Source of the DNA: Clostridiales bacterium COT073_COT-073 | GTDB lineage: Bacteria > Bacillota > Clostridia > Lachnospirales > Vallitaleaceae | Direction of reading: 5' to 3' | Length of the DNA stretch: 64,000 nt | Assembly: GCA_003858485.1 (NCBI GenBank) | Contig: RQYD01000008.1 | Span: 1-64,000 of the forward strand | Shown here: positions 18,901-26,842 of the stretch, piece after piece | How positions within the stretch are numbered: the first letter of the stretch is position 1 | Layout: each line of letters starts with the position of its first letter | Program-made: the position numbers and the translations under genes | The notes under the pieces: model-generated | What the model saw: only the letters and a program-made list of their open reading frames with translations | Databases searched by the model: none | Told to the model about the DNA's origin: nothing

Positions 18901-19670
18901 TCAAAGTCATCCCAAGCATTCCGAAACAGGTTGGTATCGCCCATATTCATATATGGGGCATAGGGATTGTCATTTACAAAATCAGTAAAGGAACGAATAA
19001 AATAGCTATTGGTTCTGTTTAAATTCGGAAAGGCAATGTCATATGATTTAAAAAGACCATTGGGTTGCTCTGAATAAACCGTTTTCTTTTCAAGACGCAT
19101 GGCTTCACTGCTATCATCCCGAATATATTTATATTCCGGCCTTTCCTCATGAAAAGTCCAGCCCTGTACAAAATAACGATAGTTATTTAAAGCTTCCAAA
19201 AAATCGGCATTGCTGATCTCTGTTTCCATCCGTTCATCAAAATTGTCACTATTGGAAAGAATGCTTTCCATCGAACTAAACATTGAATACAGTTTACTAA
19301 CTGCAACCAATGGTCCCCTAAATTTCATATATTCCAGGATTTGCTCTTTGACTTCAGCCGGTCCCATAGCAATCGGTTTGATCTTACTTCTGGAGTAGTC
19401 CGCTTTGCCATTTTGAAAATTCTCCTCCAGCATGAATTGGACTTTTTCCTTTAATTTGCCATTTGGCGACATAAAAAATCCATAGTTTTCCTGAAACGCC
19501 TTATCATATGGAGTAATCAATGAATTCGATGTCAGTTCCATCGCCCTCTGTGCCTGTGCCTTATACACTTCCATCCGGGCAAAATCAAGGACTGACAATG
19601 CGATTAGTAAAACCGACATAAAAACTACTCCAAAATATAGAGTAAATGCTCCCTTCCTCTTCCTTTTCAT
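15933..19670 (-). CDS. DUF5702-like giant Tad-associated surface protein (TadG-like), intact copy
   Basis: About 1245 residues. The start at 19670 (MKRKRKGAFTLYFG) has GAGGTG seven bases upstream and matches the paralogue's start, so I prefer it to the ATG at 19685. It has a prepilin-like N-terminus, G then AFTLY, with Tyr instead of Glu at +5, and a single helix. Long coiled-coil regions follow, with further hydrophobic helices about two thirds of the way along (AIFPPIYPLVYLVIVVLWAI). The family belongs to Clostridia tad loci and its exact role is not established. By position and N-terminus it is probably an envelope or tip component. The paralogue at 26843-30427 is broken. Confidence 0.85.
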   Translation of the reverse strand: MKRKRKGAFTLYFGVVFMSVLLIALSVLDFARMEVYKAQAQRAMELTSNSLITPYDKAFQENYGFFMSPNGKLKEKVQFMLEENFQNGKADYSRSKIKPIAMGPAEVKEQILEYMKFRGPLVAVSKLYSMFSSMESILSNSDNFDERMETEISNADFLEALNNYRYFVQGWTFHEERPEYKYIRDDSSEAMRLEKKTVYSEQPNGLFKSYDIAFPNLNRTNSYFIRSFTDFVNDNPYAPYMNMGDTNLFRNAWDDFDIERYSYAIDHNGTPDAIANLTLHIGYLGSDEAYEHDQIMTMLWKELIDRKENGEEGLEKQIELLDELRYDRFEYEEMDKKTVQDYEDLDIFRLYTNMGYYMTRYMDYYFNRREEELEWDFVVIDTDGMKDLGAFNLALNMDAYYYNSIMDLTEKNFRILTGLKAANKKAKEKLKKVAENLEAYKQQVRKEMTQVAGSDAKDPNYVASVQPKLEDKLEMIQLMEERLQKVQSENKFDENIDLLDQMIKKLIVPIVAPYEEFWDNFDLKSLRYYELPVAHFSDQERRSIPLQQENALKLTRELSQDEMMPEKSFAEIQARSIALAEVTGASFDWYDPDAPLEKPKFDKEGFLKLKAQYDENCRNMHIDFNKEQLFVQTLDSGSGEKPETIAEKGSGSLKDFMKAAGKVFDTLFSFGSGKEISEEEFKKLPSYIYFYGGEDPGYDEGVFEADTGGTDNTKDTGKSSQSWFGAIKNMVKSFKNLAKDPLGTIYVNEYIMTAFHSSVTGVGEYESQINLKFQDKTKYPEKKDLPLEAEIEYVINGDRSDPSNNKSMSNDIIMLRVIPNLLFVLMNSETNALASALASAISAIFPPIYPLVYLVIVVLWAIAESVVDVFVLRSGQRVAFMKTPSEFMLSPSGFPELAKVLAKAAVNHVAEAAKSGISEGLEQMDRYVTELSQRAKDYIKRQADKLANKLGADEVESSMIYEFVNEKYQMVEQAVNDYEKSIDIYVETVVGKYIVKVEKDKAKGILTGETDIQELIEESGSQISKSLMKAVEENADQVIPLINQKLKQELNPNISGSQDILNKLKSDPSIRVGIDKGKDALREKLEQKLEEVVFGPLENEFAEQKDRIKSELQNYLNSQVDLGAEQLQEFIGDSIKDVFSDTPEISKTEQSTSFFKLGYEDYLRIDLLFTPEDAKLMRVLDLIQLREKKQISKYMAGVEMDLGFKIKYLFLPRMIQIAKKQSDAIDLRESDYEWVDFRLRSVAGY

Positions 19671-19755
19671 GGCTTTACACCTCATCTCTTTTCTAATTTA
19701 TTTCCTCAGCCAGCGGCTGTTTTTGACAATTTCTAATAACACTCTCCACATATCT

Positions 19756-20391
19756 TTACTGCAATAATTCCTGAAGCGATGCCTTTAACGATGTCTTAAT
19801 TTCGCGCAAGGCTTCACCGCCGCCAAATAAACGCACCGAATCCTGAAGTAAGTTAATATTCCGAATCCACTCCGGTTGATCAACCACCGCCACCTTGGCT
19901 CTGGTTTTAATCAATACTCCCTCACTATTAATTCCCAATACTCTCAAAATCGGAATTATTCGCTTAATTCGTCTTTCTCCAGTTACAATAATATAAGATG
20001 ATAGTAATTTCGTTTCTTTCTCCACCCGAAGTTTTGTATCGGTTTTAAAAACCATTCTTCTGGCCAGTTTTTTAGCCAAGTTACTCTCATTGGGAAGATA
20101 ATCTGCAAACTGCCGCCAATAAATGGGATAACGAAAGGAATGCTCACTCATATCGACATCCCAGGCAATTTTATTGCGATAAAAATATTTCTCCGTTTGA
20201 TTCACTTCTGATGTGGTTGTAAATTTAGCATTGGCATACTTGGCAATCCCCTCTGCATAATTATGACAAAAGGTTGACAAAATTGTTTTTTCATAATAAA
20301 TCAGTACAAAATAAATCATCACAATACTAATAGCCAATACAATCGGCATTATAATTGCCGCTTCTAAAGTAATACTGCCCCTCTTTCTCAC
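19756..20391 (-). CDS. tadE: TadE-like minor pilin (cluster 1)
   Basis: About 211 residues from a GTG start at 20391 (VRKRGSITLEAA). The GTG is preceded by GGAGAGAG, and the paralogue at 30608-31243 starts at the same place (MNKRGSITLEAA). The longer frame from 20475 would add 28 charged residues not seen in the paralogue. G-SITLE gives a class III signal with Glu at +5, followed by a strong helix. The remainder is extracytoplasmic. It lies between flp and the DUF5702-like gene. Confidence 0.85.
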   Translation of the reverse strand: MRKRGSITLEAAIIMPIVLAISIVMIYFVLIYYEKTILSTFCHNYAEGIAKYANAKFTTTSEVNQTEKYFYRNKIAWDVDMSEHSFRYPIYWRQFADYLPNESNLAKKLARRMVFKTDTKLRVEKETKLLSSYIIVTGERRIKRIIPILRVLGINSEGVLIKTRAKVAVVDQPEWIRNINLLQDSVRLFGGGEALREIKTSLKASLQELLQ

Positions 20392-20544
20392 TGCTCTCTC
20401 TCCTCTCTGTCCTTTCTGTCCGGAGATGGCCTTATCTGGCGCAGTAGTATAGACTATAAAAGTCCTTGCTTTCATAGCCTATACTCTCCACACCCTCATC
20501 TACCATGGTATCATTGCTGTTTCAGGCAGATTGCTCGAAACTGT

Positions 20545-20748
20545 CTATTTCGTTTTCGTTCCCTCCGGAGTCGGTACTTCCGCTGCTTTATTTCCCTGAT
20601 CGGTCAAACCTCTGATCAAATTATTGAATAAGTTGATGATTACATTTCGGAATGCAATTGCCATTGCTAACAATACAACAATGATGATGATGATTTCAAT
20701 CGTACCCAAACCTTCTTCTTCATACCAAAATCTCTTTAAGCTCTCCAT
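20545..20748 (-). CDS. flp: Flp1-type major pilin subunit
   Basis: 67 residues from ATG 20748 (MESLKRFWYEEEG). The start is set by AAGGAGG just upstream and by an internal promoter at 20771-20799 that excludes the ATG at 20793. Prepilin cleavage is expected after Gly13, leaving LGTIE with Glu at +5 and then a very hydrophobic helix (IIIIIVVLLAMAIAF). The short polar tail is Pro/Thr/Lys-rich. This is the fibre-forming subunit of the Tad pilus. There is no equivalent gene in the second copy of the cluster. Confidence 0.9.
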   Translation of the reverse strand: MESLKRFWYEEEGLGTIEIIIIIVVLLAMAIAFRNVIINLFNNLIRGLTDQGNKAAEVPTPEGTKTK

Positions 20749-20770
20749 TCTCGCCACCTCCTTCCTCTTT

Positions 20771-20799
20771 ATTATAGTTTCTTTGTTCCCCATTTTCAG
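20771..20799 (-). promoter_or_regulatory. Internal promoter for flp
   Basis: Minus-strand CTGAAA (20794-20799), 17 bp, TATAAT (20771-20776). Transcription would start roughly 15-20 bases before the flp ribosome site. It could give the major pilin more mRNA than the rest of the operon. Confidence 0.6.
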
Positions 20800-20878
20800 C
20801 CTTATCCTTTAGCTAAAACAGGTATATATAAAGGTCAGTTTATACTTACCATTTATATCTTTCATATCTTACTTCACT

Positions 20879-22444
20879 TTAAAGTGTCATTTGGAAAATA
20901 GCTGGTGCCATAATCATTACCACAATCGCAATCAGCATGATCGCCAATGGTAATAACATCTTGGTCGATGCCTGTGCTCCTTTTTCTTTGGCCAGCTGCT
21001 TTTTCTTCTCCCAAGCTTCTCTGACCAAACCACTTAAGGAATTACTGATTTCCTTATCGCCTTTCCGAATCGCCTGACCGATCAAGGAAGAAAACTTCAT
21101 AATATTAGGGATCCGAATCCGTCGTCCAAAGTTTTCAAAGGCATCAACATCTGAAATTCCCTGCTGAATTTCCTGCCGCAAAATAATCAATTCCTGATAA
21201 AGCGGATGACTTTCTTTTTCGGGATTCCCGGCCAGAGCCGACTGAATCGCCTGATTTAATGCTCCAAATACGGAATTACCACAATTTAAAAGCAGAACAA
21301 ATTTATCAATGAAAATCGGAAATTCCATTTCAATATCAGCTCGTCTTTCTTTGATCTGCCGGTGTAATTCCTGATCATAGCCAAAATAAGCCACCACCGA
21401 AATCACCAGGAACAAAATAAAATACTGCAAGGCCTTATTGTCACTGCCGCCGCCGGCATTTTCCACATATTCATACCACTGCATCTGCACGCCTTTATCA
21501 CTGTCTTGATCCGGCAGGGAAATTTTTGATTGTTCCACATAACGTTCCTGTTGATTAATATCAGTGCTGGCCTCCTGCACCGCCTTGGCTCTAAGCTCAG
21601 CATCAGTATACTGCATGGGCAGGATGGTCATTTCTTTTTCCAGTTCTCCCAGCATTTCCTCTTTGTAGTAAAAAGCAACCTTAACCTGTTCTGTCTTGCC
21701 TTCTTCCGGTCGCTCCGGCCGCCGCATCTGGCCATCAATATAAAAGAGACTACCCTCTTCTATTTCCCATTCCAGTTTCAGTCCGCTCTGACTGTCGTAT
21801 TCATAAAAATCCATTGATGTTAAAATCTTATCCCAGGCCGGATTCTTACCTAAGGCTTTGGTTTCAACATTTTGCTTAGCCAACTCCAGCGCCTGTTCCA
21901 GTTCTTCTTCGGTTGGATCCTGGCGTGGTACCACAATCTTGACCCGGACATCCGAATGTTTATCTTCAGCATCTTGCGGATTATTATTCTCAGCCGTTAC
22001 CTGATAGGTCAATTCCTTATCACCCTCTAAAAAGCCCGGTCGTTCAATTTCCGTTATCTGACTGGGCTCAGGTACTTTTGTAGCTGTCAGGCCCTGAATA
22101 GCTGTCATGACACCGATCAGCGACGCTGCCCCGATCAGCAACGCCAGCATGGTTAATTTATGAATATAAAAAAGCCGAACTTTATTTTCCACTTCCCGTG
22201 GTCCGCTCATTTGCCCATAAACCTGTCTGGCTTTTTCCACCTGTCTTGGTGCCAGCTCCAAATGTTTTTCCTTGAGGATATCATAACCCCAATAGGCCCC
22301 AATATACATCATATCGCGCAGCGGAAATTCTTTTTTATTTAACACTCGATAGCCTGTACCATAGCGTTTTTTACCCTGCAGCATTAAAATCAAGACAAAT
22401 ATCAAACATGGCAAGGCAATTATAATTGTAATTAAATCCATCAT
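20879..22444 (-). CDS. tadC: TadC-like inner-membrane platform protein with large extracytoplasmic insert
   Basis: 521 residues, much longer than the roughly 300 usual for TadC. The T2SS F domain is at the C-terminal third (FPIFIDKFVLLLNCGNSV, ending MLIAIVVMIMAPAIFQMTL). A TM near 95-115 and another near 330 bracket about 210 hydrophilic residues (about 118-325) that should face outside. Role: with TadB, forms the membrane base through which the ATPase extrudes pilin. It starts 4 bp after the tadB stop. The paralogue at 31286-32827 has the same insert, so the insert is a real feature of this family. Confidence 0.9.
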   Translation of the reverse strand: MMDLITIIIALPCLIFVLILMLQGKKRYGTGYRVLNKKEFPLRDMMYIGAYWGYDILKEKHLELAPRQVEKARQVYGQMSGPREVENKVRLFYIHKLTMLALLIGAASLIGVMTAIQGLTATKVPEPSQITEIERPGFLEGDKELTYQVTAENNNPQDAEDKHSDVRVKIVVPRQDPTEEELEQALELAKQNVETKALGKNPAWDKILTSMDFYEYDSQSGLKLEWEIEEGSLFYIDGQMRRPERPEEGKTEQVKVAFYYKEEMLGELEKEMTILPMQYTDAELRAKAVQEASTDINQQERYVEQSKISLPDQDSDKGVQMQWYEYVENAGGGSDNKALQYFILFLVISVVAYFGYDQELHRQIKERRADIEMEFPIFIDKFVLLLNCGNSVFGALNQAIQSALAGNPEKESHPLYQELIILRQEIQQGISDVDAFENFGRRIRIPNIMKFSSLIGQAIRKGDKEISNSLSGLVREAWEKKKQLAKEKGAQASTKMLLPLAIMLIAIVVMIMAPAIFQMTL

Positions 22445-22447
22445 AGC

Positions 22448-23290
22448 CTACACCTCGATTCTCATGATTTTCTGCGAAACCGCATAAGCTACTCCCAATA
22501 AAATCAGGACAATCGTAATCACTGCCCGGCCCAGTAAGCCGGTAAACAATGGCTCCATATAATCGCCTGCTGTCAGGGAAAGCCCTGCCATAATTAAAAA
22601 TGGCATAAAGTTCATGACCTTGGCTTCAAATTTCTTTTCTGCTACCATCATCTCAATTTCCCGTTTGATTTCAATTTTTTCAACAATTGTATTAATCGTG
22701 CTTTTAATGATTTCTGCCTGTTTGCCGCCAGTATTCATACTCATCACAAAAACGTCTGTGAAGTTAGCGACATCTTCCAGTCCACTCCGTTCAGAAAAAT
22801 CGCGCAGCACATCTTCCACTTTTTCATTAAAACCAATCTTTTGTTTCATCCGGTCAAATTCCTTAATAATATCCTGTTGGCCTTCAAAATACAAACGCTC
22901 TAATTCTTCCTTGGCACCGATAATAGCATTGGTGGGCGAAGTACCGGCTGAAATCGAAGTGTAAATAACTGCTAAAGCATCTTTAAATTCCAATTGCAGC
23001 TTACTCTTTCTTTTTTCAATCAATTGTTTCCGTTTAATTGTCGGATAGGCCAAACCAAGCAGCGATAAGATCAAAGATAAAATAATACTGCGGTAAAAAA
23101 GATAGCCAACCAAAAACAGAAACAAGCCTGCCATTAACGAGTAGCGAATCCTTTCAATTACACTCAAATGATACACATTATAGTCAATATCCACTTCATT
23201 TGCTCTTTTTTGGGCCTTTTGTTTATTATCAATCAATCCCAGAAAGAGCAGTGCGACCACTACAACTCCTATAACAATAATGACTCCCAT
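22448..23290 (-). CDS. tadB: TadB-like platform protein (T2SS F domain)
   Basis: 280 residues. N-terminal TM, a pair of helices near 55-90, a cytoplasmic F domain (ALAVIYTSISAGTSPTNAI, VMSMNTGGKQAEII) and C-terminal helices. GGAGG precedes the start. It partners with TadC as the inner-membrane base of the Tad machine. It sits 10 bp after tadA and 4 bp before tadC. No second copy exists in the duplicated cluster. Confidence 0.92.
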   Translation of the reverse strand: MGVIIVIGVVVVALLFLGLIDNKQKAQKRANEVDIDYNVYHLSVIERIRYSLMAGLFLFLVGYLFYRSIILSLILSLLGLAYPTIKRKQLIEKRKSKLQLEFKDALAVIYTSISAGTSPTNAIIGAKEELERLYFEGQQDIIKEFDRMKQKIGFNEKVEDVLRDFSERSGLEDVANFTDVFVMSMNTGGKQAEIIKSTINTIVEKIEIKREIEMMVAEKKFEAKVMNFMPFLIMAGLSLTAGDYMEPLFTGLLGRAVITIVLILLGVAYAVSQKIMRIEV

Positions 23291-23299
23291 AACACCCTC

Positions 23300-24655
23300 C
23301 TATAAGTCCAGCTCATATCCTGCCATTTGCAGTTTCAGCCGGCTTTGCAGTTTGTTGCCGGTTCGTTGTAACCTGCCCTTTACTTTCTTTTTATCTTCCG
23401 ACGGCTCCTCCTCAAAGCGGAACAGCGGATTTAACTCAATTTGCTTGGTTTGCACATTATAACCAAGGACCTCACAGATTTCCAAAGTTTTCCGGCTCTT
23501 ATCCCTTAATCTGCCTAAATGAATAACAATATCAAGGGCCGAGGCAATTTGCTGACGAATGGCCTCCAGCGGCAATTCAACTGCCATTAAAACCATGGTT
23601 TCCAAACGACTCATCATATCATGAACGGAGTTAGCATGGCCGGTCGATAATGAGCCATCATGGCCGGTATTCATGGCCTGCAGCATATCGAGTGCTTCTT
23701 CGCCCCGGACTTCACCAACTACTACCCGGTCCGGACGCATCCGCAGGGAGGCTTTGATCAATTCCCGAATCGGAATATCCAAACCAGCTTGTTTATTAGC
23801 ACTTTTCCTGGCTTCCAGCCGAACCAAGTTGGTGATCCCGTTAATTCGGAGCTCAGCCGCATCCTCAATCGTAATGATTCTCTCATCTTTAGGAATAAAA
23901 TTGGACAGCATATTTAAGAATGTGGTTTTTCCTGAGCCGGTACCACCGGATACAAAAATATTGTATTTGGCAGCCACTAAAATCTCCAAAATCTCAGCCA
24001 CTTCCTCCGTAATTGAGCCCCAACGGATCAAATCTTCAACCATCAGCGGCTTATCAGGGAATTTCCGGATCGTTAAAATCGGTCCATTTAAAGCAATCGG
24101 AGGAAAAACAGCATTGACCCGCGAACCATCAGCCAGTCTGGCATCAACAATCGGTGATGACTGGTTAATTTCCCGGTTAACACTTTCCACGATCTTACGG
24201 ATGATCCGCTCTAATTCTTTGCTGTTATCAAAGCGAATATCCAGCTCGGTGATCCGGCCGGCCCGCTCCACTAAAATCGGAGCTGTACCGTTGACCATAA
24301 CTTCAGTGATGGTTTTGTCTTCCAGAATCGGCTGTAGGATTCCCAGCCCCCGGGTGATATTGATCAATTCTTCAATCAGGATCTTTTTTTGCTGCAGACT
24401 ATAATCAATTCCTCTGTACTGTAAATAATTATAGGTGATCTCCTGGACCTGCCGCCGGTACTTTTCATCTTTTTTCTTCTCAATATATTCCGGATTATTT
24501 AACCAATGTTCCGGCAATCCCTTTTCCCTGTCAACGGCAATTTCGGCGGAAACATCAATTTCTACTCCGGCTAAAGTTTCAACAATTTGGCGTTTCAGAT
24601 TCTCACGTAATTCACTATATTCTTTTTCCGCTTGCTTTTCCGCTTGATTGTCCAT
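23300..24655 (-). CDS. tadA: TadA/CpaF-type pilus assembly ATPase
   Basis: 451 residues, standard length. Secretion ATPase motifs are complete: Walker A GGTGSGKTT near 225, the Asp-box region ITIEDAAELRI, Walker B VVVGEVRGEEALDML and the His box MNTGHDGSLSTGHANS. It powers pilin polymerisation and possibly retraction at the cytoplasmic face. It follows tadZ by 6 bp. A 243-codon open frame on the opposite strand (23673-24404) is only a shadow of this gene. Confidence 0.95.
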   Translation of the reverse strand: MDNQAEKQAEKEYSELRENLKRQIVETLAGVEIDVSAEIAVDREKGLPEHWLNNPEYIEKKKDEKYRRQVQEITYNYLQYRGIDYSLQQKKILIEELINITRGLGILQPILEDKTITEVMVNGTAPILVERAGRITELDIRFDNSKELERIIRKIVESVNREINQSSPIVDARLADGSRVNAVFPPIALNGPILTIRKFPDKPLMVEDLIRWGSITEEVAEILEILVAAKYNIFVSGGTGSGKTTFLNMLSNFIPKDERIITIEDAAELRINGITNLVRLEARKSANKQAGLDIPIRELIKASLRMRPDRVVVGEVRGEEALDMLQAMNTGHDGSLSTGHANSVHDMMSRLETMVLMAVELPLEAIRQQIASALDIVIHLGRLRDKSRKTLEICEVLGYNVQTKQIELNPLFRFEEEPSEDKKKVKGRLQRTGNKLQSRLKLQMAGYELDL

Positions 24656-24661
24656 TTTTTC

Positions 24662-25747
24662 CTACCTTTCCATCACCGAATAGATAAAGTTCCTGAGGCG
24701 ACCGGCAATCCCCGAATCCATCGGAAAAACTACTTCCTCTCCGGCAACCGCCTTAATTTGCGGGTCATAACCCAGTTCACAAAATGCCACAAACTCATTT
24801 GGATCAATAACCGACCGCGAAGCACTATGTTTCGCTGAATTGATAATACCGTAAAGCTCTCTTTGCTCAGGATAACGCCGGCGGAAATAATTCATGCCTT
24901 TGGTAAACATCAGACCTTCCACATAGCCCTTAGCACCAATACAAAAGATATAATCACTCTGCTCAATCCAGTGCCGGGTCGAAAATACATCATTAACTGA
25001 CAAGTCAAAAACCAAATATTCATAATCGGTTTCTTTTTGCAGCAATTCCAAAAATTTCTTCCAGTCATCAAGGTCAACGGCCATCTTATCTTCCGGTGAT
25101 TCTAAACCAACTAAATAATTTAAGCCGGTCTGTGGATTTTTGGCCACCAACCGGTTCAGCTCATAGCGAATGGCCGCCGTCATATCCGCTCCGGTAAAAA
25201 GCTGCTCTAAAGAGCCGGATGTTTGAGCTGCTCCATATAGCAAACGCCGATCATTAAAGTCTTCCATCGGCAGATACAAAACCCGTTTCCCCATTTCCGC
25301 CAAAAGATTTGCCACCAGCAAAGAAATGCTGGTTTTTCCACAGCCACCGATCGGTGAAAAAAAGCTGATCACTTTTGTTTTTTTCTGATCTCTGGAAACT
25401 GAAATTAAATTTTGCGTTTTGGCATAAAGGTTCATGACCTCCCGGTAAATTTCTTCCAGAGCCACTAATTTACTTACTTTATAAAAATCTTGATATTCAG
25501 CAGGGATAACGCCGGCATATAAAAGCACAACCACATGGTTAACCAGAATTTCCTTTAATAAGGCATAACTCTGCGGAGTGGTCAAGACCATCTTATACTC
25601 GGCTAATTGCTGTTTAGACATAGACTGACAACTTGCGGCATTCGTAATCACATCAACATTCAACAAAGCATCCTGAGCCTGAAAATATTGCTGTAAATTT
25701 TGGGCAAACCTCAAGTTTTCTTCTATTAATAATATGCTTTTATTCAT
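24662..25747 (-). CDS. tadZ: TadZ/CpaE-type localisation ATPase
   Basis: 361 residues. An N-terminal receiver-like domain (about 1-110, starting MNKSILLIEENLRFAQ) is followed by a MinD/ParA-type domain with P-loop SPIGGCGKTS (131-140). TadZ proteins place the Tad machine in the cell. First gene of the complete tad operon, with its own extended -10 promoter at 25885-25913. The GGGAG ribosome site is slightly far from the ATG. Confidence 0.88.
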   Translation of the reverse strand: MNKSILLIEENLRFAQNLQQYFQAQDALLNVDVITNAASCQSMSKQQLAEYKMVLTTPQSYALLKEILVNHVVVLLYAGVIPAEYQDFYKVSKLVALEEIYREVMNLYAKTQNLISVSRDQKKTKVISFFSPIGGCGKTSISLLVANLLAEMGKRVLYLPMEDFNDRRLLYGAAQTSGSLEQLFTGADMTAAIRYELNRLVAKNPQTGLNYLVGLESPEDKMAVDLDDWKKFLELLQKETDYEYLVFDLSVNDVFSTRHWIEQSDYIFCIGAKGYVEGLMFTKGMNYFRRRYPEQRELYGIINSAKHSASRSVIDPNEFVAFCELGYDPQIKAVAGEEVVFPMDSGIAGRLRNFIYSVMER

Positions 25748-25884
25748 AATACTAACTCCCTTTCCTCCATAATTTTATTGTTTTAGACATGACTTCTAAT
25801 TTATGACTTGACTGATATCTTTTTTTCTATCTATAAGATCATTAATTTCCGGTTTTTCTTTCTCTTTATCTACCCGTTTTGCAA

Positions 25885-25913
25885 ATTTTACCATTTTTTC
25901 AGACTAAAGTCAA
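25885..25913 (-). promoter_or_regulatory. Extended -10 promoter of the complete tad operon
   Basis: Minus-strand TTGACT (25908-25913), 17 bp, TAAAAT (25885-25890), with TGG directly ahead of the -10 box. The start site would lie near 25878, giving a leader of about 130 bases before tadZ. It separates expression of the complete tad operon from the partial copy upstream. Confidence 0.82.
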
Positions 25914-26016
25914 TAAAATTAATGCAATTGTAATAATTAGGTAGATTGTCTCCCACCTCCGAGCAAAGAAAACTCTGTGTCCTGCCATTTCTTAGATCTT
26001 TGTTTGACTGTACCAT

Positions 26017-26826
26017 TTACTCCCCAACCCAGGCCCGGACCGTCTTATTGACCGTTCTTTCCAGTTCAATATCCGGTGCCAGAAATAACGGAATGCCGAT
26101 TTTGTATTTTATATTTACGGTCAGCAAGCGATCAATTTTTGCATCCTTATTACTATATAAAATCCCATTTTCGCCCATGGTGATCTCCATCTTACGTATC
26201 CGGTAGTGATGCGCATTTTCTCCCAGCCCACGACGGACCGCTGATAAAATATATCTGCTTAAAAGATATTGCATGCCCTTTGAGACGCCGGTACTGATCA
26301 GGGATAAACCAATTCCCTTGGGATCAGCCAACAGCTCTTTTCCGCTGGCATAGATATCGGTCACATCTTTATAAGTGTTTTTCATCTGATCATAGGTTCC
26401 GCCAAAATTGCCGATCAATTCTTTTCGAAAACGAGGAAGTTCTTTTAAAATTCCCAAAAGATTGCCGCCTTTCCAATGACTGAGCAAATTTTTTCCGGAT
26501 TCGCCCAGTTCAAAGGACGCAATGCTGTCTTTCACCTCCTTCGTATTTGCGTAGGCCGCTTTGCCTTTTTCAATAACTGCTTCAATTTTTTGATCCGTAC
26601 CCTTGGTTCGCTCAGCGATCCTGTCACCGGCCTCGATCAGCCCCAATTGATCCAGATAAAAAGTTTTTCCGGCAATATCCTGCAGCACCTGTGCAGCCAC
26701 GGCATCGATCGTGTTATGAATATAATAGACCTGAATCATATATGCCAAAGTCAGCATGGTAAAAATATACACCGGCAAAGTTACCGCGGCTTCCAGTGTC
26801 AACGCCCCTTTCTTTTTTTTCTCCAT
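26017..26826 (-). CDS. TadE/TadF-like pseudopilin (cluster 2 copy)
   Basis: 269 residues, collinear with the pseudopilin at 15123-15914: start MEKKKKGALTLEAAV, the shared segment FYLDQLGLIEAGDRIAERT and the end VNIKYKIGIPLFLAPDIELE. It keeps the class III signal with Glu at +5. GAGGAAGGAATG precedes the ATG. The frame is fully open although its upstream neighbour carries a stop codon. It is the last gene of the partial duplicate, and tadZ of the complete operon follows 270 bp further on. Confidence 0.85.
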   Translation of the reverse strand: MEKKKKGALTLEAAVTLPVYIFTMLTLAYMIQVYYIHNTIDAVAAQVLQDIAGKTFYLDQLGLIEAGDRIAERTKGTDQKIEAVIEKGKAAYANTKEVKDSIASFELGESGKNLLSHWKGGNLLGILKELPRFRKELIGNFGGTYDQMKNTYKDVTDIYASGKELLADPKGIGLSLISTGVSKGMQYLLSRYILSAVRRGLGENAHHYRIRKMEITMGENGILYSNKDAKIDRLLTVNIKYKIGIPLFLAPDIELERTVNKTVRAWVGE

Positions 26827-26842
26827 ATCATTCCTTCCTCAT

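Noticed and set aside
23673-24404. 243-codon open frame opposite tadA
   Set aside because: tadA is complete with all ATPase motifs; the antisense frame has shadow-type composition and no ribosome site.
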